From Chamaecrista fasciculata (taxonomy: Eukaryota; Streptophyta; Magnoliopsida; Fabales; Fabaceae), in the NCBI GenBank assembly GCA_003254925.1, contig QANZ01054569.1, forward strand, positions 62,001 through 126,000: 64,000 nt of DNA. The letters run 5' to 3'. Positions 1 through 13,011 of this stretch are shown in pieces. The first letter of the stretch is position 1, and every line of letters starts with the position of its first letter. Both the position numbers and the translations under genes were made by a program. The notes under the pieces are model-generated. The model did not search any database. It was not told the DNA's origin and saw only the letters and a program-made list of their open reading frames with translations.

Positions 1-37
1 TTTCATGTTTGATTATCTCACATGGCTTTTCAATTAG

Positions 38-889
38 GCATGGGTGACTGGTCCGGCTTTATGGACAAGATTCATGAAGTTGTTCCTATGGATCAACAAC
101 CTGAACTGCTTCAAAAGCTGTCCGAGGGGAACTTCACCTTGAGGATTATGTACGAGCAGTTTCAGAACATACTTAAAATGGGTCCTATCAGCCAGGTTAT
201 TGCCTACTTATTTTGTTTTTGTGATTTTTGTTGGTCATAAACATTTACATTGATGCTGCTATGCAGATATTAATAATTAATGAGTGCTTGGTTCCATTTG
301 TTTTAAGAGATTTGCTTTATTTATATAGGTTTTCTCAATGCTTCCTGGATTTAGTGCTGAATTGATGCCTAAAGGCCGTGAGAAAGAAAGCCAAGCCAAA
401 ATTAAGCGTTACATGACAATGATGGATTCAATGACCAATGAAGGTAACCACTAACCAGCTGTGTTAATTTTTGCTAATTAACTTTGCAAATGTAAATGGA
501 TTCTATTTTCAATGAAATTACGCACTTCCCCCCTCTAACATCAAAATGTTAATGTGGCAGAGTTAGATAGTTCAAACCCAAAGCTGATGAATGAATCACG
601 AATGATGCGGATAGCTCGTGGGTCTGGTCGGCATGTCAAGGAAGTAATGGAGATGATGGAGGAATACAAACGCCTTGCAAAGATATGGAGCAAAATGAAA
701 GGGCTTAAAATACCTAAGAAGGGCGATATGAGTGCCTTGTCCCGAAATATGAATGCCCAACACATGAGCAAAGTCTTGCCTCCACAGATGCTAAAGCAAA
801 TAGGAGGTATGGGTGGGTTACAAAACTTGATGAAGCAGATAGGTTCTTCTAAAGACATGATGGGAATGTTTGGTGGTGGTGATAAGTAA
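38..889 (+). CDS. SRP54: Signal recognition particle 54 kDa subunit, C-terminal part
   Basis: SRP54 is the GTPase subunit of the cytosolic signal recognition particle; its methionine-rich M domain binds signal peptides and SRP RNA. Only the 3' part is in the window. I place exons at about 38-195, 329-443 and 561-889, joined by GT-AG introns (196-328 and 444-560). The first exon opens with two bases completing a Gly codon after an intron-like polypyrimidine/AG. The joined reading frame gives M-domain signatures such as [24 protein letters not shown] and [11 protein letters not shown] and ends in MFGGGDK before TAA. The NG GTPase domain lies upstream of the window. The reading frame stays open across both introns, so this looks like a working gene. 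Confidence 0.96.
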
Positions 890-1359
890 GGCTGACTGGG
901 ATTTATGAGCTGAGGTTTGCATCTCACCGCAACTGCATGCATTATGATGCAGAAGACTGAAACCCATCCATGAGCAAGTTATGCTGTGACATTACATTTG
1001 GCTCTGGATAGATTTTTCTGCAGAAATATATATTCTGATTGGACAGTTTATTCCAGTTTTTCCTTGGCCGTTTTTACCCTGTAAAAGTAAGATTTTTTTT
1101 CCTTTTCTGTGTACTAATTTGTGATTGAAATATAGCAGTCGAAGCAGTGCTGTAGTTGTGAGCTGGCCCCTTTTTTTTTTTCCTCTGTTGATTTATAATC
1201 TGAAAGAGAATGCTATGTTATTTTTCTCAATAATTATAAAAAAGGAAGAGGTGCAAAAGCAACTATTAACTACATATTCGACTTTAAATTAATGCTGTCA
1301 GACATTGGTGTGTAGATAATCACATTGCCTCTACAATGGGTTAATTCACGTACAAAGGC
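890..1359. other. SRP54 3' untranslated and intergenic sequence
   Basis: This AT-rich stretch follows the SRP54 stop codon. The first 300 or so bases are probably 3' UTR, with T-rich runs. I see no coding potential. Confidence 0.5.
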
Positions 1360-2023
1360 AGGGGTGTTCGTTGGGAGGTTTAAAATGATTTGTCAAACCG
1401 AACCGCTCGTATCGGTTTGAAGAAAACTCAAACCGTTCGGTTTGAAAAAAAATAACAAACCAAACTAAACTAATACAATGGCGGTTTTAGTGGTTTGGTT
1501 TGGGTGGTTTGACCTTTAATTATTATTAATTTTGTAATTAATATAAAAAGTACCAATTTTTCATAACATCTTGAACCTGACAGTATTATGTTCATTAAGT
1601 TATGTGACATAACAAAAAAAAAAGTGCACACCAAAAACTGAAAATATAATTTGGATGCAAATTGGAAAATGCCAAAGTCTTTGCAAGTTATGCGGCCATT
1701 TTTTTGACTTTTAGCTTTAGGTTTTTTTTTTTTTATAACAAGTAGCTTTAGGTTATAGTTTCATGGGCTGGGCTTTATTCTTTTAGTGGAACAAAGTACA
1801 TGCGGTTTATATATATAATATATTATATTATTTATATACATATACATATAATTGTATTACATGCGGTTTGGTTCGGGTTGATATAGTGTCAAACCGTCAC
1901 CGAACTGAACCGCCCAAAATTAAGAAAAATGAAACCAAACCAAACCATTTGAATGTCGGTTTTGGTTCGGTTTGGTTCAGTTTGGTTCGGTTCAATCGGT
2001 TTGGTTCAGTTTTGAACACCCCT
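1360..2023. mobile_element. Non-autonomous terminal-inverted-repeat element (AACCG-rich)
   Basis: A 10-bp inverted repeat, aggggtgttc at 1360-1369 and gaacacccct at 2014-2023, bounds about 660 bp. The subterminal regions are dense in degenerate AAACCGAACC/GGTTCGGTTT motifs in opposite orientation at the two ends. This layout resembles widespread plant hAT-like non-autonomous elements. I could not find a convincing target duplication next to the ends, so the superfamily call is inference. No transposase is present. Confidence 0.6.
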
Positions 2024-2105
2024 ATACACAGGATTAGAAAAAGAAAATATGGGAATTGCAGAAATATATATTTACCGAGTGAAGATACGAGACTAAAAAT
2101 GTAAT

Positions 2106-2328
2106 TGACAGGCCCACTGTTATTGGGTTGGGCCCATAGTGAATGTGATGTGAGGATTTTGTAGGCATTTAAACAGGGTTTCGAAAAAGAGAAGAGGAGG
2201 GAGAGTGTTGACTTCTAGAATGTTCGGTATATCTATGTTAGTGTTTTCTTATGTTGTAAGTTGCTTCTTGATCTTGGGTCACCATTATGTTATCAATTGT
2301 TCAGTAATAAAAGTAGCAGGTTCTATCA
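2106..2328 (+). repeat. 5' LTR of the small LTR element
   Basis: About 223 bp, beginning TGACAGG and ending CTATCA. It matches 3385-3636 over most of its length, although the 3' copy carries extra bases after the shared GAAAAGAGAAGAG segment. Confidence 0.78.
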
Positions 2329-2332
2329 TCTA

Positions 2333-2344
2333 TGGTATCAGAGC
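2333..2344 (+). other. Primer binding site (tRNA-Met type)
   Basis: TGGTATCAGAGC directly downstream of the 5' LTR is the standard plant LTR-retrotransposon primer binding site. Confidence 0.85.
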
Positions 2345-3384
2345 AGTCCAGTTATGTGAGTGGTCAAGAGTAGAATGGAGGGACAAGTATGGAGGGACAA
2401 GTAGAAGAAATGGAGAAGAGTTTTATAGCCTTGAAGAAATTTGTTGATGCTTTCGGATGATGTCAGCTTGGTGAAGAATTGGATACTAGAGCTGAGGGAA
2501 GGATCAGATACTAGTAGAAGAATTGACAAGAATGTGTTTAAAATTGAAGCTACTCTATCCATCCAAGAAAGTGTTATGCAGCCAAAGAGAGATGGAGGAG
2601 AGGAGGCAAAAGCAATAACCATTCGGTCATTTGAGTGCATGAAAATAACGAAGGCCACTCATTCCACAAGCATTAAGGATGTGTGCAATAGAAGCACAGT
2701 CTTCTTTATGGTAGAAGAGAAAAGAGAAGAGGAAAAAGGGAAGAAAATTTTCTTCATAATGGTGGAGGAGGAACGAGAAGAGGAAAAAGAGAGGAAAATT
2801 GAGCACTATAAGAAAGATGAAGGTAATGAGAAGGAATATTGAGGTTTGAATAGGGTAAGTAGGGCTAAATGGGGTAGAGGCTTAAAGCTAAAAGTAAAAT
2901 ATTATAAAATTAGGTTTTATGACAATTTATTTACTTGGTTCAGTTTGAATTTATTAAAACTTTTGGACTTATTATTTTACTTTGCCCAATTTGAACATAT
3001 TAACACTTCTGAACTCTTTAGTCCACTTTGGATTATCCTAAACCCAAATTCACAAATAATCCAAGTGGTGAGTCACCTTAAATGAAATTCAATGGGCATG
3101 ATATTGAAATGCAGCCACATGAATGGGGGAGAAGGGGAAAAGCTGAAACAGAAAAGCAGGATAATTTTTAATGGAAAAAAGTTGTATTTTCCCTTCTATC
3201 TTTCCTGAAGTCAATCTAAGAACAATTAGATTTAGAGGAACTCTCTCTCCAACAAGAGGGTGATCAAGACTTGGATAAAAGGATTAAGGTGTCTTTAAGG
3301 CAGTACTCTGAATTTTATTATGGTGTAACCTCAACTTTTTCACATTCACTTTGAGGACAAGGTGAAACTTGCAAGGGTCGATAT

Positions 3385-3636
3385 TGATAGGTTCACTGTT
3401 ATTGGGCTGGGTCCATAGTGAATGTGAGGATTTTGTAGGCATTTAAATAGGCTTTTGGAAAAGAGAAGAGGGAAAAATTAGGAAATAGTTCACGTTATTT
3501 TGTGGGAGAGTGATGACCTCTCAAATGTTCAGCATATCTATTTTACTTTGTGTTTCTTAAGTGTTTCATGCTTGTAAGTTGCCTCTTGATCTTGGCGTGA
3601 CTATTTTGTCAATAATACAAGCAGCAGGTTTGATCA
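3385..3636 (+). repeat. 3' LTR of the small LTR element
   Basis: About 252 bp, beginning TGATAGG and ending TGATCA; partner of the copy at 2106-2328. Confidence 0.78.
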
Positions 3637-4098
3637 ATAACAAAAAAAAAATTCGAGACTAAATTGAGACTTGAGCAAAATATATAAGACTAAATTTATA
3701 CTTTGATCTATTTTATTTGGTTATCAGCTCTTGTTTAACTTCATGAATTAAAAGTTAAAAAAAAAACAATATGGATACTACTTTGAATTTTAATATCTTA
3801 TACAAACAAAATAGAAAATAAAATGTGGAGTTGCTCATTCGTAAAGCAAATTTATTTGACAGTAACGAAGCAAGCGGAGCTTCGTTTATTGCTTTATTTG
3901 TTCAGGGTCATACCTATCATAAGTTCAGCTAAATAATCTACCCCATAAAAGAATTGAAGATTGACTTCAAGTTTCATTCTGTTTGTTTGTTAAACAAATT
4001 TTACTTTTTTTTTTGTCACACACATGCAGATTGACTACCGAAAAGAATTCTCTGTGGATGGTAATTTCACTATTTATATACATGCATATGAGAATATG
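3637..4098. other. Intergenic / 3' flank of the EREX-like gene
   Basis: AT-rich sequence between the LTR element and the stop codon of the minus-strand PX-domain gene. It probably holds that gene's 3' UTR. Nothing else was recognised. Confidence 0.4.
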
Positions 4099-7000
4099 TC
4101 ATCTTTCTAAGAACTTGCTTAGAACAGTTTTCCTCAAATTGATTTCTTCTTCCTCATCCTCCTCCTCTTCCTCATCCTCAGATTTGATATTTGCATTTAA
4201 AGCACAACGAATCACCGAGTTGATCTGCTTCCTTAAACTGGCATTGTCTACAAATACATGTGCCAGCAGCTTCCTCAACTCAGCATCATTTGCCACTGGA
4301 TTATCGGGTGTCTCATTTGTCGCATCAGCAGCATTTTCGACATCCTGCGCTAAGAGCTGTGCCTGTCCCCATTTTGCAGAGAAGTAAATAAAACAAGTGA
4401 GTTAGTGTGCAGAAAAAAGGAAACTAGTGAGCAAGTATGTATGTAGTAAAAGGAACGGGATATAAACTGTGATTCTCTCAGCAAAATTGGAGATTGAGAT
4501 TCCCTGGATAATGTAAGTAGATTAGTAGACGGATCCGGAAAATGATTGGAATGAGATGTCTTAGGCTGGAGCTAGAATATAGAGCAAGGGGTACAGAGGG
4601 AAACAAGTATAAGAAATGAAAAATTGTCAAATAAGAAACAAAAGTAGTTTGCCAGAACAACTTGTAAATCCATGAGCACCATCAACTAAGTAGGTACTAG
4701 TTTCAATATCATGCCAATAAATTCATTTATTAATACTACATAAATGAGCAACAGAAGTGAGACAATTGAAAGGAAATGATTGAGTAGAAATCTCAAGGAC
4801 TATTGTGTTCTGCGCATTTCATGAGTCCTTAAAGTAGCATATTGTATAAATGAGAGAAAACCACGCACCTAAAAGTTGGACTAAAACAAAAGTGTTAAAT
4901 CACTATTACAGTTAACGGTAATAAACCATATATTTTAATTAAGATATCCATGATTAACATAACTCAGTGTCGGACTTGCAAAAAGTTACTTTCATGTATC
5001 AATTTTGTATTTACGCATTGGATCAAGGAGGTAAGAAGTAAATTGGTTCAAATGACTACTTCAAACATCAAGGGCTCCAGAAAAGGCATTTCTGAGGAAA
5101 ACAATGACTCCAGGCCTAGAGAGCAAACCTCTGCAAGTAGTAGACCAATTCGGTTATCTGATGTTGCTAATAAATCCAAAGCATCAGATGGTGAAGTGTC
5201 AACAATTAGTCTATCTTCTTCTTCAACAAGGAAGTTTACACTACACTCTTGAAGCCTCTGTTGAAGGATTCCACATTCATGCAGCAACTTCGCATTAGCA
5301 TCATATGAATGCTCCAATCTTTGCTTTTCTTTATGGAGAAGTTTCTGAATAGAGGCAGTAAAAGAACAGCATAAATTTAATCAGAATTTAATAAAATGAC
5401 AACATGGAATTAAACTGTTTTCAGAACACAGCAATAGAAGTAAGAATGAAAGATTCATCCCATTTTTTTCATTTTCTGTCAGAGTAAAAACTAAAAAGAT
5501 TTTTTTTGTAAACAATACTTGTAAATCAGAAGAACTAGTCAAGGTAGTATGACTAAATATGTTTTTTTGTTTCTCTTTCCGCCTTGTGCTTTCTAGACCT
5601 CCATGCACAACAAACTCACAGAACCAGTCAAATTTATACTTCCTAGACTAGAAAATGCCAAACTATTCAGCAGTAATTGCAACACAATTTTGAAGCATAA
5701 AAGAACAATCAGAATATTATGGTTAATGATATATGAGTAATACTAATATTTTTCAATTAAAAAAAAACAGAGCCATAAATTGGGCTTAAGATTAGGAGTT
5801 TATTATAGCAATTTGATTTCTTATTTTCAGCATGCTAGATATTTGAGATTATCTTTGTTATTGTTTCCTCCAGTTTCTTCTTTTCACTTTTCATCATATG
5901 TTTCAATGTTTCCTTCATAAACCTTAAGGTTGCCAACTTTTGAGAAGCTTAGGAATAGAATCAAAATCACCCCGCTTCTTTTTCTTCCTCTATCCCTCTA
6001 ATTTTTCTCCCCCTTCCTCCATTTCTCCTCCGCTGATCCTACATCATAAAATAACGAGAAAGAAGCCATACCTCTGCATCTAATTTTTCTTTCACCAACT
6101 CACTGAGCTGTTTCTTCAATTCTAACTGAGAACTTCTAAGGGATTTGACCTCCTTTATTAGCAACTTCACATCTGTCTTTGATTTCATCTCAAGCTCGTC
6201 ATGATGTTTCTGCAAATTTTCAAGCTGTTCTCTAGCAACATCAAGATCCATCTGCAACATTTTATTCTCCTGGATGACGGATGCTTTTGTTGACTCTGCT
6301 AGCAGCCTTTCATCCTAAATAACTATAATTGCTCAGAAAATGCCTTCTCAAGGGGAAAATGACAAAAGTTGTAAACTAATGTTAATCGCAAACCTCTTCA
6401 AACTTCAATTTCATTTCTGTCTCCAGGCACTTCCTCCGAAGTTCCTCCATATCCCACTGCATTTGTGTAAACTTTTCCTTTTCTGCTAGAACAGACTGCT
6501 GCATATTTTCTCTACAGTTCAGTTGTGTTGTTTCAAGTTCAACTTCCAAATCCTTGACCTACAGAAAATGATAGACAAACATGTGGTTATATGTAGTCCA
6601 AGACGATATCATAGTTTCTATTCACTATTCCACCATAGAGATGGACATCATTTCAATGTACTTAACATAGCTCAACAAGCAATTGGTTCACACCAATCAC
6701 AATTTACAAATAACACCAACCGAAAAAGTATATCTTAATTGCCATAAAAAAGGGCATCATAATCAATACCTTTATTTCGTCACCCATCCAGACTTGATTA
6801 TAGTCATTCGAAAAAGAAAAACCAAAAAGAACTTCATAACATTATGAATATTTTACTTGGAAACAGGGAAAGGAAAATTTGGCCAGGCTCTCCAGAAATG
6901 GCTGAAAATTTATTTAAGTTTGCAGAAATATTAACTATGTTATGGAAGCTAAGCATATGTGAGACTTTGTCAACTTTTTCCATTTAGCAACTGCTAATAA

Positions 7001-10000
7001 CCTACCATGTTGGACCTCCTAAAGACAACATTATGCACAGTTCATTGCTTTATCCTCAAACAACTAATATTTCTCATAGCATGGGCAATCTTCTGAAACC
7101 TTGGTCTAGTTCTGTAAACAACAAACCTTTTCATAGACTTGAATAATATGCATGGAAGAACAACCAAAATACTCTGCCTTACTCACTTGTTTACCACTGA
7201 GAAGTAGTTAAACACAAAAAAAAAAAAAAAAAACCACTATTAGAACAGAAACTTAGAAGTTTGCATCTGCAATGAGCATACATAATCAAAGAAACCCTAG
7301 CCAGTAAATGGCAGTTTGATCACTTGTGTGATATGAGTAAAGTGCTGAAACATGTGACCTGAACATGACATGATTATGATGCAGAGTATTAAACAAATTG
7401 CATACTCCCTAATAGTTGTGTCAAAGAATGAACTCATACGAAACTAAATCTATAGAACAACATTGATTTTAGGTTTAAAGAACAGAGAAACCACATTCTT
7501 CCGGGGAATAATATGCAACTTATGAATCCCAACAACATTAACTGAAACAGATTCGTCGTGTAAGAAATAAAAACTTCTATCATGACAAAGAAAGGTAAAA
7601 GAAAACATTATCAACTTTTGGATACCTTTGTCACAAGAAATTGTCTAGCGGCCATTTCTTGATCTAATCTTGCTAGAAGATCCTCCACATCTGCTTTTGC
7701 TGTGGTTAGTCTCTGGTACAGGGTAACAAGAATTCTGTTCAACTTGTGTCTCTCATCAAGTGGAAATGTCACCAATAAATCTGTGCTTTGAGAAGGTCCA
7801 GAGCTCCCAGTAAGGTCATGAGAACTATCATGGTGTAAAGAGGTCACAGCCCGATTTGGTGTCCCATTATTCCTTGTAGAACTTAAGTCACTTTCAATGC
7901 TGTCTGTTGACGGTCTCTGAATATGACCATCCAACTTACTAACCCGTATTTTGGGAGTAAACTCACTTCCATCTAGGTGGAGAGCTTCAACCTTGGCAGT
8001 ATTCTCAGTGACTTTCTCTATAGCATTGATATTAGTGCTTATATTAGGCTGGGAAAACGTTAATGTGTCCTCATAAATGAGGTCATTGTTGGATTCAGCA
8101 CGCTTAACCATTGTTCTTGTTGAATTAATCAAGTCATGTTCTGATGTTGAAATGTCTAAACTAAGATCAGAACCTCTATCTTTTCCATGCCTTGGCGTTC
8201 CGAGCTCAGATACCTCATAAGGGGTGTCATTACCAGAATCTGAGGCAAATAGATGAACTGTGAGCTTTTACATAGACAGGAGAGTTATCTTGGAGCATAT
8301 ATGAAGGAATAGTACCACTAACAGAAGTTACATCTGACATCTGCCGATTCACATCATGGAATGCTGAAAAAAGAAAGCAAAAGAGAGGTTTTAATATGTT
8401 TGTGCAACATTATGAACCATGTTTACACTTGGTCACTGAGAAGTGAGAACACATAGTTTTTCACTTTCATATTTGGGTTCCACCATTTAAATTTGTTGAG
8501 GTAACCGTGTTCTAGACATGTAAAAAATACATACACAACCGAGCAGCAGCTTCTAGTTCAAGGAACATCGCTACTGGGGCACTTCTTGATACATCAATGT
8601 CTGATAACAGTTTTTCCATCCAATCCTCTAATAAACACCTTCGCTGAAAGCAACCAATTTGTTAGTATCTAAATGCAATTAAGTCATTAAACAAACATAA
8701 TGAAAAAGAAAACCAAGTTTAATAAGACCGTTAAGTACCAGTCATTATTGCCATATTACATATGCACAAGCAATTGGATATGAATAAGTGATCTACCTCT
8801 TCCAACAGTTTTTGGCTTTTGACTTTCAATAACTTCTTTGGCGGAGCTGGAGGCAATTTCTTCATGGCAAATTCCTTTTTCAGCTGGTAAGAAGTGAAAA
8901 TGCTCATCATCGTGTACAGCAGACAAAACAAGATAATTGAACTCACTGAAAACACCACTTACTTCTGAAAATAGCTTCAGAAAATCATTAAATCTGCGTA
9001 ATATTACTCTTGTAGTGGTTATTCCTTCTGGAGATTGCAAACCAACTTGAACCCTATAAAACTGCCACTTTTAATGTTAAAACATTAACAAATTGAAGGG
9101 GATAAATTTTACTAAGTTTAATAAATGGGCAAAGTGGTTTGGTGCAGAATGACTGAAAGTTTGAACAACAATACCTCCAAAGATTGAAGGACATTAATAT
9201 AAAGAGAAAAGGGAAGTTCTTCCATTATATCCAAAAAATAAAAATAGTTTGCAAATTGCAAGTAGCTAAAGAGAAAATCCATTTCCAAAACACAAAAGCA
9301 GGTTATTGATTTTGACAAGAACACGCCAGCAATGCAAGCTACAGGCTAAAGAACAAAAAAGAATGAATGGGTTTAAGATATAAGGGTTAAGTGGAGAGAA
9401 GGTAGACAAGTAGTACACAATGAATCTCTGCCAAGTGTGTTTCTTTTCATTAACATATTGGGGGGATTGAAGAAGAACACTTACCACAACAGGATCAGAA
9501 CCTTTGGATTCGGGCTGAACAACCCAAGAAGGAACTGTCACACAGTAACTCCAACCCCCATGAGAATCATGGGGCCAAACAGAATTCCGCCCATCCTACA
9601 TTTGAAAACCTTCAGTATTCAAGCATAGACTACATAAATTGAAATAAGAGAACGCTGATCCTCTGAATTTCTCTTTAATTATTTTTTTTTTTGCCTTCTT
9701 GCAGATGAAACAAAGTGTTTCATTTAAATGAAACTAAGTGAAACCATGCAGAGGATCCGGACTGATGCAGTTGTATCTACAAGCAAAATTCAAATCATTA
9801 AGCAGAATTCAAAGGAAAAGTTAATCTTCCACTTGTCTTCCCATGTTTGGATGTTAATACCTCCTCTAAAATACCACAATTTGAAGTATTTGTAATTTGT
9901 CACAGGAAAGAGAATGAGGAATTGAAAGTTAATCCCTCGTTATCTTCCTCTTCAATCCTCAAATCCCCAAACAAGGGGAGGATGTTTCAATTCTCTCCAC

Positions 10001-10594
10001 CTGCCTCCCCTTCTTCTACTTAATCGCCAATTCAAACATAGTCTAAGGGATGAGAGGAAAAACTCAGCTCCCACGTGCCTAGGCTAGGCCATTATGCAGT
10101 TAGTTAAAAACGAAAATGTTATCTTGCAGATAATAAGATATTTCAAACCATCTCCCAATGTCTCTGGCAGCATTCAAGGTAATTTCTAAAAAAATCAAAT
10201 AAATTCAAACTATACAAACTTCCAGCTCAACGATACCACTATATGTATCTTAAATTCTCCGTAAAAGTTAAAAATTCACTCGTAATTTGATCATGCAGTG
10301 AGTGAGAAGACAAAATACCCATTTGCGAGGAGGAGGGCTCCAATCCATTCCCAGAGGCAAAGGCGACGTGCCATCATGTCGATGCTTAGGCGGGCTTCGA
10401 TTTTGCAAAACTGGCTTGTTCCTATCATAATCGATCTTCCCATCACCGAGAAAATCATAATCATCTTCAATATCGTCCAATAAAGTCGAGGAACTCGTCA
10501 AAAGAGAGTGACGTTGTGCGTAAGGGTTGAAAACTGGATCCGAATAATCGTAGCTGAAATTGAGTATAGAATAGTCGTTCGCATAGTGATGCAT
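4099..10594 (-). CDS. EREX: PX-domain endosomal Rab effector, EREX/EREL-like
   Basis: The Arabidopsis EREX/EREL proteins are PX-domain Rab5 effectors on endosomes, acting in vacuolar trafficking. I reconstruct 11 coding exons on the minus strand: 10594-10319, 9595-9485, 9061-8963, 8883-8797, 8643-8535, 8363-8316, 8239-7626, 6558-6394, 6314-6072, 5344-5129 and 4362-4099. All junctions are GT-AG, and the total is 2232 nt, in frame, giving 743 aa. The N-terminal exon is acidic. Exons 2-5 (about residues 93-228) form the PX domain, with [10 protein letters not shown], the proline-rich PPAPPKK and LEDWMEKLL. Exons 7-10 are coiled-coil rich. The last exon ends in an Asp/Glu run and KFLER. The ATG lies in a 5' exon with no upstream in-frame alternative worth preferring. 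Assignment to EREX rather than EREL1/2 rests on overall resemblance. Confidence 0.92.
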
Positions 10595-10860
10595 CTTCGG
10601 GTTTCTTCTTCGTCTTCGATCTTTAGAGATTGAATAAGCAAGTGGCTAAGACGAGCTACAACTGAAAACTTCGAGTTCAAGATGAGACGCAAAATCAAAT
10701 TTCATAGATGTGTATAGTCGTATACTCGTATCATATTCAATTATTAATCTCTCTTCGTACATCCTAACCGCGAATTACAGGAAGCGAAGGCATGTTTTGC
10801 TTCATTCGATTATTTTAACTAATTATTTTGTTACCTCTTTCGGAGCTCAACTAATTGTCT
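10595..10860. promoter_or_regulatory. 5' UTR and promoter-side sequence of the EREX-like gene
   Basis: About 270 bp upstream of the minus-strand ATG at 10592-10594, before the inverted-repeat element that starts at 10871. No TATA box or other element can be assigned with confidence. The transposon therefore sits within the likely promoter. Confidence 0.35.
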
Positions 10861-10870
10861 ATTTAATTTT

Positions 10871-11344
10871 GGTCAAAGGCTCATTTTGGTCCTAAATGTA
10901 TGTCTTAATATTTATTTTGGTCCTTTATATTTCAAAATGTTCAAATTGGTCCAAAATGTTGGCAAAATATTTCATTTTTGCCCCAAACTAATGAATTTAG
11001 TCATATTTCTCTCGCTTGTCATTTTAAGTTCAAAGGACTTGTAAAAAATAACTCGTAGCTCTGAATTCGTCACATTTGAACTTGAAATGAGAGATATATA
11101 ATTAATTTTACTTGTTTGACCGTGGAACGAGCAGTCTACTTTCGGGATTAATTTGACCTTGTTTGTTGACAACCCTAACTGAATAGAAAAAGTATTATTT
11201 GATAATAATATGATCATATTCAATAGTTTGTGACTGAAATAAAATATTTTGTCAACATTTAGGATCAATTCGAATACTTTGAAATATAAAAGACCAAAGT
11301 GTATATTAGAGCATACATTTAGAATCAAAATGTCCCTTTTGAAC
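10871..11344. mobile_element. Fold-back MULE-like MITE with 10-bp target duplication
   Basis: A 474-bp element whose two halves are long imperfect inverted repeats (left CATTTTGGTCCTAAATGTA, right its complement). It is flanked by exact direct repeats of atttaatttt at 10861-10870 and 11345-11354. Duplications of 9-10 bp are typical of Mutator-like elements. It has no coding capacity and lies immediately upstream of the EREX-like gene. Confidence 0.82.
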
Positions 11345-11354
11345 ATTTAATTTT

Positions 11355-12561
11355 TGAGAAAAGTTTATGTCAAGAAATTCATTTTCTACTATACAATATA
11401 ACAGAATTTTTTCATGATTTTTTATATCTTTTATGATGAATTATATAAGAAATATTTTTCTATTTTATTTTTACAATAAACTTTATATATATTCTACTCA
11501 AACTATACATCCGTTGAAAACAATAATATGGCATCTTATGGTTAAATGTTAATAAAAATTATGAGAGTAAGGAGCTAGTTAACACCATAAATTTCAAAAA
11601 TAGATTAATGTTTTTTTGCCAAATTTAAAAATGGATTAATGTTTTCAACAAACCGAATCAAAATCATGTATTTGATCTAATTTAAAAGAATCCTAAAATA
11701 TATAAATTCGATAAAAAAAATGATAAAAAAAATATGAAAGTGGGATAAAATAATTTAGAATCTATAACAGGTTGGCCCACCCAGGCCGTGATGGGCTAGA
11801 TTGTTGACGGGTTGGGGCGGGTTAGCACATTTATTAACGAAACTGAAATCTCATGTCCCATATTACGTGCCCACTAATGCCTGCGGTCTAAACGAGTTGG
11901 GCCGCAACCTTTATATTTTTTTTATTATTATTTTTCATTCTTCTAGACTCTAGAGATTCATCTTCAACTCCCATGGCGTCTATGAGTCTCTAACCTCGGA
12001 ATTGATCTTGAAGCTTTTCAACAAAGTTGAATACAAGAATGTGATCCTCTAAATTTGATTTAGAGGGACTCCAACATGTTTCAATGTTCCATGTTCCAGT
12101 TCTTCACAAATCAATGACAAGATTTGAGAGGCCAACAACAACATGAGAGGCAGCGATGATGAATCCTTAGGGATGGGTGACAATGGCAATTGAGTGAAGA
12201 GCAAACCTTAGGGCAAGTGAAAGAGAAGCGTTTAGCAGCAATATGAGCGTGAGTGAAAATTGAAAAATGGAACTTGATAATACATTTTAATATATAATTT
12301 ATAAAAATTTTATTTATTATGAAAAAAATTATCATTTTATTTATTTATTTATCTTAATATTAAAGTTTGTGAATATATTTTATATAATTACAATAAATAA
12401 TATATCATTTAAAATGAAATTTTTAAATATGTTTTTTGAATTTACATAGTTGAATTTTTTTTAATAAGAGGGATAAAAATTATTTTCAATAATAAAAATA
12501 TAATATTAGTTAATGTGTAAATGAAATATAAATTATTATTGTAAAAGAAAAAGAAATATAA

Positions 12562-12595
<34 letters not shown>

Positions 12596-13011
12596 TATAC
12601 TAAAGAATATTAAAATTTAAATATTAATTATAATAATTTATAAAAAGAAAATGTTGAAAATAAATTAGATAAAAAATTATGTGATAAGAGATATTATTGT
12701 AGGTATCATAAAAAAATAGTACAAGATGAATAAAAAATCATTTATATATATTTAAATGTGTATTAAATTATAGGTAATTGTAACTTATAAGTATGTTTAT
12801 AAAGAAATATTAGTAGTTAGCTGAAATTATAATCTAATTTTTTTATATATAATTTGATTTTTATATAGTCTGTAAACAAAATTATTCACTTGGATGCTTA
12901 TATATATAATCATTTTCATGTTTAAGGAATTACTACTTTCTGTAATGTAATTGAATATTCATATCAATATATATAACTTTAACCTCTTCAGATAATAGTT
13001 TAAAAATAAAA
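11355..13011. other. AT-rich intergenic DNA
   Basis: No gene is recognisable. It contains a short GC-richer patch near 11765-11900 with GGCCCACC/GGGTTGGGG motifs, probably an old repeat, and an (ATT)n microsatellite at about 12562-12592. Confidence 0.4.
12562..12592. repeat. (ATT)n microsatellite
   Basis: An uninterrupted run of about ten ATT units in AT-rich intergenic DNA. Confidence 0.85.

Larger units (their letters stand above)
2106..3636 (+). mobile_element. Small non-autonomous LTR retrotransposon (TRIM/LARD-like)
   Basis: Two related direct repeats bound about 1.5 kb: a 5' LTR at about 2106-2328 and a 3' LTR at about 3385-3636. Both begin TGA(C/T)AGG, share the core CACTGTTATTGGG(T/C)TGGG and end in TCA. 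TGGTATCAGAGC at 2333-2344, five bases after the 5' LTR, is the usual primer site complementary to initiator tRNA-Met. The internal region has only short charged ORFs and no protease, integrase or reverse transcriptase. CTTTGAGGACAAGGTGAA just before the 3' LTR resembles the pol/LTR junction of Ty3-gypsy elements. The LTRs differ by indels and substitutions, so it is not recent. A clean 5-bp target duplication is not visible. Confidence 0.82.

Noticed and set aside
2441..2842. 133-codon charged open frame inside the small LTR element
   Set aside because: Glu/Lys-rich low complexity without recognisable gag or pol motifs; kept only as part of the element.
3983..4387. 134-codon plus-strand frame with a Ser run
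   Set aside because: Antisense shadow of the Glu/Asp-rich last exon of the EREX-like gene.
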